Assembly (NCBI GenBank): GCA_017543415.1
Contig: JAFYGD010000021.1
Span: forward strand, 1-10,257
Direction of reading: 5' to 3'
DNA from: Eubacterium sp.
GTDB taxonomy: Bacteria; Bacillota; Clostridia; Oscillospirales; Acutalibacteraceae
DNA length: 10,257 nucleotides
A program made the translations under genes and the position numbers. The notes below the pieces were generated by a model. The model made no database searches, was not told the DNA's origin, and saw only the letters and a program-made list of their open reading frames with translations. Each line of letters starts with the position of its first letter. Within the stretch, counting starts at the first letter, position 1. This document shows, piece after piece, positions 6,284 to 10,257 of the stretch.

Positions 6284-7662
6284 AGGATAACACTTTAGTA
6301 TTCAGCGAATATAAAATACCCAAAGCGGTTGCAACGCTTGCGCTGCCGTCAATTATGGGTATGCTGATAAATATTGTTTACAACCTTGCGGACACGTTTT
6401 TTGTAGGCCAGACGGGAGACGCAAATCAGGTTTCAGCCGTTTCGGTTGCAATGCCGCTGTTTTTGTTTTTCCTTGCGCTCGGCAATCTTTTCGGCGTTGG
6501 CGGTTGCGCATTTATCAGCCGTTCGCTCGGTGAAGGAAAACGCGATAAAATAAAAACGATTTCCTCGTTTTGCATTTATTCCGCAATAGGAGTAAGCGCG
6601 GCTCTTGCCGTAATTTTTCTGTTTTTCAGGCGCCCCGTGCTTTACCTTGTAGGCGCTTCGGACAACAGCATTGACTTTGCGTGCGACTATCTTTTCTGGA
6701 TAGCCTGCGGCTCGCCGTTTATAGTTACCTCAATAAACGTTTGCAACCTTATACGCGGAGAAGGCGCCGCAAGGCAGTCAATGACCGGTATGGTAATAGG
6801 TCAGCTTACAAACATTGTTCTTGACCCGATATTTATTCTTCACGGCGGTGACAGGCTTTTCGGTTTTCATCTTCCCTTCGGGCTCGGAATGGGCGTTGCA
6901 GGCGCCGCGATTGCAACCGTACTCGGAAACATTGTTTCCGTTTTGTATTTTCTTATCTATTTCCTTAAAGGCAAATCAATTCTTTCAATTACGCCAAAGC
7001 GTTTTTCGGCAAAAAACGGAATTGCAAGGGGCGTAATCAGCGTCGGCGCTCCCGCAGCGCTTACAAACCTTCTGATGAGCCTTTCAAATATCGTTACAAA
7101 TATGTTCCTTTCAAATTACGGGGATGAAGCGGTTGCGGCAATGGGCGTTGCAATGAAGGCAAATATGCTTGTTGTTATGCTTCAGCTCGGTCTTGCGCAG
7201 GGTATTCAGCCGCTTGTGGGCTACTGCTTCGGTGCAAAGAATTATACGCGTATGAAGAGCGCAATGCGGTTTTCAATTATCTGCAATATGGCAATAGGCG
7301 CAACCGTAACGGTAATTTACATCTTTGCGCGAAGGCAGGTTATCGGCTCGTTCATTGATAACGAAACGGTAATTGAATACGGCGTTAAAATGCTAACGGC
7401 GCTTATGGCTTCGGGCGCGTTCCTCGGAATACTTTTTATAATCAACTTTTCGTTCCAGGGTATGGGCAAGGGCTTACAGTCGCTGATGCTTGCTGTCGGA
7501 CGGCAGGGACTTGTTTTTCTTCCCATGCTGATTATTATGGATAAGCTGATAGGGCTTGAGGGTATAATCTGGGCGCAGCCCGCTGCGGACTATGTATGTA
7601 TTGTTGCAAGTTTAATAATGTTTAAAATTGTAATGAACAAATTGGAAAAAGGACGGGAATAA
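6280..7662 (+). CDS. MATE family multidrug efflux transporter
   Basis: A 460-residue integral membrane protein with the hydrophobic pattern of 12 helices in two related halves (about 1-230 and 240-460). Typical MATE segments are visible: NIVYNLADTFFVGQTGD in helix 1-2, GNLFGVGGCAFISRSLGEG near residues 70-87, and IRGEGAARQSMTGMVIGQL with LDPIFI around 155-185. In the second half, TNLLMSLSNIVTNMFLSNYG and QPLVGYCFGAKNY repeat these themes. It is closest in feel to the MepA/DinF-like branch, which exchanges Na+ or H+ for cationic compounds. Its ATG overlaps the rsmA stop (ATGA) and it has only a weak ribosome site of its own, so translational coupling is likely. Its stop codon sits in the loop of the operon terminator. 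The substrate is not predictable. Confidence 0.95.
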   Translation: MKDNTLVFSEYKIPKAVATLALPSIMGMLINIVYNLADTFFVGQTGDANQVSAVSVAMPLFLFFLALGNLFGVGGCAFISRSLGEGKRDKIKTISSFCIYSAIGVSAALAVIFLFFRRPVLYLVGASDNSIDFACDYLFWIACGSPFIVTSINVCNLIRGEGAARQSMTGMVIGQLTNIVLDPIFILHGGDRLFGFHLPFGLGMGVAGAAIATVLGNIVSVLYFLIYFLKGKSILSITPKRFSAKNGIARGVISVGAPAALTNLLMSLSNIVTNMFLSNYGDEAVAAMGVAMKANMLVVMLQLGLAQGIQPLVGYCFGAKNYTRMKSAMRFSIICNMAIGATVTVIYIFARRQVIGSFIDNETVIEYGVKMLTALMASGAFLGILFIINFSFQGMGKGLQSLMLAVGRQGLVFLPMLIIMDKLIGLEGIIWAQPAADYVCIVASLIMFKIVMNKLEKGRE

Positions 7663-7673
7663 CCCGTCCTTTT
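7647..7673. terminator. Bidirectional intrinsic terminator between convergent genes
   Basis: Arms 7647-7657 and 7663-7673 form a perfect 11-bp stem with a five-base loop. On the plus strand the second arm ends in TTTT and TTTAAATTT follows nearby. On the minus strand the arm ends in TTTTT. The MATE stop codon (7660-7662) falls within the loop and the tRNA-deacylase stop (7674-7672) in the distal arm, so one hairpin can end both transcripts. Confidence 0.9.
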
Positions 7674-8208
7674 AAATTTCTATAACCTCATATTTGTGCT
7701 TGACGTAAGGCAAAAACTTTTCTAATATATCCTTCGTTTTAACGCACATATAGTCCGTTGTTGTACCGTCAGTACAGCCGTATTTTTCATCCTTTAAAAC
7801 CTCGCTGTCAAAGACGGTGCGGATTTCGTTTTTCTTATCAAGCAGAAGCCCGAAAACCGTTGTAGCTCCTACCTCAACGCCCACCTTTTCAAGCAGCAGC
7901 TCTGGCGGTGCAAACGAAACGCGCGATACTCCGAGCGCCGCACCGAAGTTTTTGGTAACAAACGGCTTTCCGTCAGGCATAACAAAAAGGTAAAAGCTCG
8001 TTTTCTGGCGGTTACAGAGGAACAGCGTTTTGATAACCGTACAGTCAAGCGCTTTGTTGATTTCAACGCAGTCCGCCATTGTTACCGCGGGGTCGTTATC
8101 CACCCTTTTATATTCAATATTCAGCTTTTCAAGCGTTTCATAGACCTGTTTTTGCAGGTCTGTTTTAAATTCCGCCGGCGGCGTCATATACGGCTCGCTT
8201 ACTCTCAT
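7672..8208 (-). CDS. YbaK/ProX-family aminoacyl-tRNA deacylase (editing domain protein)
   Basis: A 178-residue free-standing editing domain of the YbaK/ProRS-INS superfamily, closest to the PrdX/ProXp-ala type. These proteins hydrolyse mischarged tRNA, typically Ala-tRNA(Pro). Family features seen are the Lys in VIKTLFLC (Lys60, the position of the conserved catalytic-pocket lysine), GVSRVSFAPPELLLEKVGV (93-111), GATTVFGLLLD (114-124) and the closing strand region DILEKFLPYVKH. The region near the C-terminus reads GCTDGTTTDYM (144-154), whereas I recall a conserved His-Pro and Asn there, so the active site may differ. The start is ATG 8208-8206, with GGAG six bases upstream; an in-frame TTG at 8220 overlaps that site. 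No clear promoter lies between the upstream hairpin and the start, so expression may rely on readthrough or a poor promoter. Confidence 0.85.
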   Translation of the reverse strand: MRVSEPYMTPPAEFKTDLQKQVYETLEKLNIEYKRVDNDPAVTMADCVEINKALDCTVIKTLFLCNRQKTSFYLFVMPDGKPFVTKNFGAALGVSRVSFAPPELLLEKVGVEVGATTVFGLLLDKKNEIRTVFDSEVLKDEKYGCTDGTTTDYMCVKTKDILEKFLPYVKHKYEVIEI

Positions 8209-8252
8209 ATTCTTCTCCAAAAATTTATTCCATCATAATTAATACTCAAACA

Positions 8253-8271
8253 GGGCGGGCTATGCCCGCCC
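8253..8271 (-). terminator. GC-rich hairpin ending the NfeD-SPFH operon
   Basis: GGGCGGGC (8253-8260) and GCCCGCCC (8264-8271) form a perfect 8-bp stem with a three-base loop, 14 bases after the SPFH stop. The following minus-strand bases are TGTTTG, only moderately T-rich, so termination may be incomplete. It could instead be a dispersed palindromic element. Confidence 0.6.
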
Positions 8272-8284
8272 CTTTAATTAGGAT

Positions 8285-9211
8285 TTATTTCTTAACTGCT
8301 TGTACGATGCCTTCTGCAAGGCCCGCAACCGACTGAATTTCGGACGGGATAATGATTTTTGTTGCCTGACCGTCCGCTGCTTTTGCAAAGGCTTCCATAG
8401 CCTTGAGCTTAAGCACTGCGTCGTTTGCGTTAGCCTCGTTAAGCATTTTAATTGCGTCCGCAGTTGCCTGCTGAACCTTGGTGATAGCCTCTGCCTCACC
8501 CTCGGATTCACGGATTTTGGCTTCCTTAACAGCCTCTGCACGAAGGATTGCGGATTGCTTTTCAGCCTCTGCCTCAAGGATTTTACTTTCCTTATGTCCT
8601 TCTGCAACAAGGATTCTGGATTGCTTTTCACCCTCTGCGCGAAGGATAGCCTCACGGCGCTCACGCTCTGCCTTCATCTGCTTTTCCATTGCGTCCTGAA
8701 TTTCACGCGGAGGAATAATGTTTTTAAGCTCAACACGGTTTACCTTAATGCCCCACGGGTCAGTCGCTTCGTCAAGGATAACGCGGATTTTTGCGTTAAT
8801 GGTATCACGGGAGGTAAGAGTTGAGTCAAGCTCTAATTCACCGATGATGTTACGAAGGGTTGTTGCCGAAAGGTTTTCAATAGCCGAAATCGGGCTTTCA
8901 ACACCGTAGCAGTAAAGCTTGGGGTCCGTAATCTGGAAGAACACAACCGTATCAATCTGCATTGTTACGTTATCCTTTGTAATAACGGGCTGCGGCTTGA
9001 AGTCTACAACCTGCTCTTTAAGGGAAACGGTTTTTGCAATTCTGTCAATGAACGGGATTTTTACGTGAAGTCCGGTGTCCCAGGTGGTGAAATATGCGCC
9101 GAGCCTTTCAATAACGAAAGCCTTTGACTGCGGTACAATTCTGATGTTTGTTAAAACAAGTGCTGCAACAGCAATAAAGATTAAAATTAAAACAATGATT
9201 AACGGATTCAT
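8285..9211 (-). CDS. SPFH/Band 7 membrane scaffold protein (stomatin/QmcA-like)
   Basis: A 308-residue protein with an N-terminal membrane helix (about 3-21), an SPFH/Band 7 domain (about 22-180), a long helical coiled-coil region (181-246) and an Ala-rich C-terminal oligomerisation helix (about 247-308). Typical family stretches are VPQSKAFVIERLGAY, GLHVKIPFID, the VYFQ-equivalent VVFFQITDP, and NIIGELELDSTLTSRDTIN followed by DPWGIKVNRVELKNI. Such proteins form ring- or cage-like assemblies in the membrane and affect membrane-protein quality control and microdomain organisation. The gene lies 32 bases downstream of an NfeD gene, the standard partnership of this family (compare E. coli qmcA-ybbJ). 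AGGAG seven bases before the ATG supports the start. A hairpin follows the stop. Confidence 0.95.
   Translation of the reverse strand: MNPLIIVLILIFIAVAALVLTNIRIVPQSKAFVIERLGAYFTTWDTGLHVKIPFIDRIAKTVSLKEQVVDFKPQPVITKDNVTMQIDTVVFFQITDPKLYCYGVESPISAIENLSATTLRNIIGELELDSTLTSRDTINAKIRVILDEATDPWGIKVNRVELKNIIPPREIQDAMEKQMKAERERREAILRAEGEKQSRILVAEGHKESKILEAEAEKQSAILRAEAVKEAKIRESEGEAEAITKVQQATADAIKMLNEANANDAVLKLKAMEAFAKAADGQATKIIIPSEIQSVAGLAEGIVQAVKK
8474..8671 (-). repeat. Six tandem 11-residue (33-bp) coiled-coil repeats in the SPFH protein
   Basis: Residues 181-246 divide into six 11-residue units: AERERREAILR, AEGEKQSRILV, AEGHKESKILE, AEAEKQSAILR, AEAVKEAKIRE and SEGEAEAITKV. The A-E start and the I-L/I-R pair near the end recur in register. 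An 11-residue period favours a nearly straight or right-handed coiled coil, as known for stomatin and flotillin-type proteins. The DNA shows a matching 33-base periodicity. Confidence 0.85.
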
Positions 9212-9243
9212 AATTATCTCCTTTTCAAAAAATTATTTATTGT

Positions 9244-9675
9244 TTATTTTGCGCTAACTATAAGCTTTACTCCGTCGATTTTTTCAACGGTTACAATGCT
9301 GTCCTTGGGAATTATGCTTTTATCGGAGGAGCGTGCGGTCCATACTTTACCGTCCGCCTTAACAAGCCCCGTCGGAAGCAAATTATTGATTTCTTCAATT
9401 ACCACGGCTTCCTGCCCTATACAGCGGTCAGCGTTTGTTTTTTCAACCTTTGAATTAAGACGTTTCTTAATTATAGGTCTTGTGGCTATAAGCGTTAATA
9501 CCGATACGGCAACGAATACTATAAGCTGAAGCTTAATATCTCCGCCGGCGAACGCGGTAATCAGCGCGCCTATTGAGCCGAGCACAAACCAAATTGACAC
9601 AAGCTGAGCAGTTATTCCCTCAAGAAATCCGAAGGCAACTATTGCAACCGCCCATAAAATATACATTTTTGTCAT
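9244..9675 (-). CDS. NfeD-like membrane protein (short form)
   Basis: A 143-residue protein of the short NfeD type (YbbJ-like), without the serine-protease domain of long NfeD proteins. Three hydrophobic segments (about 5-22, 25-43 and 48-65) are followed by a basic stretch, RPIIKKRLNSK, and a soluble OB-fold domain (about 85-141: IGQEAVVIEE, GLVKADGKVWTARS, IVTVEKIDGVKLIV). Family members work with the SPFH protein encoded beside them, the OB domain being the proposed contact. The chosen ATG has AGGAG eight bases upstream; another in-frame ATG three codons later is too far from it. A good extended -10 promoter lies about 92 bases upstream, making this the first gene of a two-gene operon with the SPFH gene. 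Confidence 0.92.
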   Translation of the reverse strand: MTKMYILWAVAIVAFGFLEGITAQLVSIWFVLGSIGALITAFAGGDIKLQLIVFVAVSVLTLIATRPIIKKRLNSKVEKTNADRCIGQEAVVIEEINNLLPTGLVKADGKVWTARSSDKSIIPKDSIVTVEKIDGVKLIVSAK

Positions 9676-9773
9676 CCTACTCTCTCCTTTCCCTTTATTG
9701 ATACGAAAACAGTTATATTATATACATATTATATTGCGTTTTGCGCGTTTCACTATTTCCATATCTTGACCGT

Positions 9774-9802
9774 ATTATACCATATTTTGCGGATTTTTTC
9801 AA
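9774..9802 (-). promoter_or_regulatory. Extended -10 sigma-A promoter of the NfeD-SPFH operon
   Basis: On the minus strand TTGAAA (9802-9797) and TATAAT (9779-9774) are separated by 17 bases, and TGG directly precedes the -10 (the TGn extension). The leader to the NfeD ATG is about 92 bases and very A+T-rich, with further TATAAT-like words near 9711-9736 that lack a -35. Confidence 0.85.
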
Positions 9803-9946
9803 TATGTTGGGGTTGAGTTGTTATGAGATTTACAATCTGTTAATAAATTGATACTACCCCTTGTATTCGGTTAACCCCCGTGTTATTCCTGTGGTATATT
9901 TAGATTTTCTTACCATATCTTACAGGCTGTCAAAATAGTTAAAAAA
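9803..9946. other. Intergenic region without recognisable gene
   Basis: No credible reading frame, promoter pair or terminator is seen. It contains weak inverted repeats (GGGGT 9809-9813 with ACCCC 9856-9860; AGATT 9826-9830 with AATCT 9834-9838) and an isolated minus-strand TTGACA near 9926-9931 without a matching -10. Confidence 0.5.
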
Positions 9947-10042
9947 TTAACGAAAAAATATTTTTCCGTTTAATATTCGTTTAATATTCGGGGTATATTG
10001 TTTAACCAACGAAGGGATAAAACCTTCGGAAACACTTTTCAT
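9947..10042 (-). CDS. Possible 31-residue small protein
   Basis: ATG 10042-10040 opens 31 codons ending in TAA. The product starts MKSVSEGFIPSLVKQYTPNI and ends GKIFFR; it is basic and contains no membrane helix. The main support is AAGGAG seven bases before the ATG, as good as the sites of the real genes here. The same frame is open further upstream to 10219, but that part runs through terminator-like hairpins and has no ribosome site. The AAGGAG may pair with TCCTT just upstream of it. Inverted repeats CGAAGG/CCTTCG (10010-10015, 10023-10028) lie within the frame, which also suits a structured RNA on either strand. No family is recognised and the call could be chance. Confidence 0.3.
   Translation of the reverse strand: MKSVSEGFIPSLVKQYTPNIKRILNGKIFFR
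9967..9988. repeat. Two tandem copies of an 11-bp repeat
   Basis: CGTTTAATATT occurs twice in direct succession (9967-9977 and 9978-9988), followed by a third, degenerate CGGGGTATATT. It lies in the 3' part of the possible small reading frame. It may be slippage or a site for a DNA-binding protein. Confidence 0.6.
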
Positions 10043-10062
10043 ATATACTCTCCTTACAAAGG

Positions 10063-10103
10063 AAAAGCCGCTATCCTCCCCTCTCAGGCGGCTTTTTCTT
10101 TTT
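10063..10103 (+). terminator. Intrinsic terminator on the plus strand without an associated gene
   Basis: AAAAGCCGC (10063-10071) and GCGGCTTTT (10088-10096) form a 9-bp stem with a 16-base loop, followed on the plus strand by a T tract with one C (10093-10103). Read on the minus strand the hairpin is followed only by TTTTCC. No plus-strand gene precedes it in the nearest 2.4 kb, so it may end a small RNA or block antisense transcription. Confidence 0.65.
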
Positions 10104-10185
10104 GCAAAAAAAAAGGACTGCAAGGGGCGTCCTACATAAATAGGGTTAGTCCAAAAATCGCCCCTTTTTCGCAATAACTGTATTA
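10104..10185. other. Structured non-coding segment with nested complementary blocks
   Basis: AAGGGGCG (10122-10129) can pair with CGCCCCTT (10159-10166), and GGACT (10115-10119) with AGTCC (10148-10152); together the two pairings interlock. CCTA/TAGG (10131-10134, 10141-10144) may form an inner hairpin, and GGAC (10115-10118) could instead pair with GTCC (10129-10132). A run of nine A (10106-10114) becomes a T tract on the minus strand directly after the AGTCC arm. I recognise no known riboswitch class. Confidence 0.4.
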
Positions 10186-10221
10186 AAATGTCCGCTAAGG
10201 CGTCAGCCTGAGCGGACATTT
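10186..10221 (-). terminator. Long hairpin, possible terminator of a gene entering from the right
   Basis: AAATGTCCGCT (10186-10196) and AGCGGACATTT (10211-10221) form an 11-bp stem. AGGC/GCCT inside it extends the helix after one mismatch, with a four-base loop. On the minus strand the final arm runs into TTTTAATA; on the plus strand it runs into a weaker T-rich stretch. Confidence 0.55.
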
Positions 10222-10257
10222 ATGCTTTGTTCTTACGAAAAATTGACTGATTTTGGA
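10220..10257 (-). CDS. Possible C-terminal end of a gene (partial)
   Basis: On the minus strand one frame reads QNQSIFRKNKA from the right edge and stops at TAA (10222-10220), directly at the foot of the long hairpin. Stops placed inside or beside terminators are seen elsewhere in this window. Only eleven codons are visible and another frame also stops nearby, so this is a weak call and no function can be given. Confidence 0.25.
   Translation of the reverse strand, partial: QNQSIFRKNKA

Noticed and set aside
8209..8252. TATGAT as -10 box for the deacylase gene
   Set aside because: At 17 bases upstream the sequence is CCCGCC within the hairpin, which is no -35 box; no TGn extension is present either.
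8278..8824. Overlapping frames on both strands within the SPFH gene
   Set aside because: They arise from the repetitive coiled-coil coding sequence and show arginine/serine- or cysteine-rich nonsense compositions.
9809..9860. Possible structured RNA from GGGGT/ACCCC and AGATT/AATCT pairings
   Set aside because: The stems are only 5 bp, the outer loop is large, and the segment lies upstream of the NfeD promoter with no transcript expected.
10043..10219. Upstream extension of the 31-codon frame to a 90-residue protein
   Set aside because: The extension crosses two or three hairpins and a run of nine T, has no ribosome site at 10219, and its composition looks like translated non-coding DNA.
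10043..10221. T-box, TPP, glycine or cobalamin riboswitch in the right-hand region
   Set aside because: The CTGAGA word (as in TPP) occurs, but the rest of the conserved cores of these classes is missing.

Overview
This window looks like chromosomal DNA from a Gram-positive, low-to-moderate GC Firmicute, most likely a gut-type member of the Clostridia (Oscillospiraceae/Ruminococcaceae-like). The reasons are strong AGGAG-type ribosome binding sites, a TTG start, sigma-A promoters with 17-bp spacers, a class B sortase next to a protein with an SPKTG anchor, and clostridial-looking MATE and heterodimeric ABC exporters. The taxon is inferred from gene content, not from a marker comparison.

Layout. 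Positions 1-1700 (minus strand) hold a cell-wall anchoring cluster. A strong promoter (1610-1638) drives a small secreted protein with a C-terminal SPKTG sorting signal. An intrinsic terminator follows, placed directly before the ribosome binding site of a class B sortase gene. The start of a further gene, encoding an acidic N-terminus that reaches a histidine run, overlaps the sortase end and leaves the window on the left. Positions 1701-5351 (minus) hold a two-gene operon for a heterodimeric ABC exporter with one catalytically degenerate nucleotide site; its promoter carries a perfect 12-bp palindrome at the expected transcription start. A divergent promoter 24 bp away drives rsmA (ksgA), overlapped by a MATE efflux gene (5429-7662, plus). 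A compact bidirectional terminator separates this pair from a convergent YbaK/ProX-type aminoacyl-tRNA deacylase gene (7672-8208, minus). Next is an NfeD/SPFH (stomatin-like) pair (8285-9675, minus) with its own extended -10 promoter.

The right end (9676-10257) has no clear conserved gene. It is dense in inverted repeats, with a good plus-strand terminator that no plus-strand gene explains, a possible 31-codon reading frame on the minus strand with a strong but possibly sequestered ribosome binding site, a nested set of complementary segments, and a hairpin that may terminate a gene entering from the right.

Most of the window is well-known housekeeping, efflux and membrane-quality genes. The parts most worth a second look are the terminator placed between sortase substrate and sortase, the palindrome over the exporter start site, and the structured region at the right end. 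I found no CRISPR array, tRNA, rRNA, insertion sequence or phage gene, and no clear evidence of a wholly new system.
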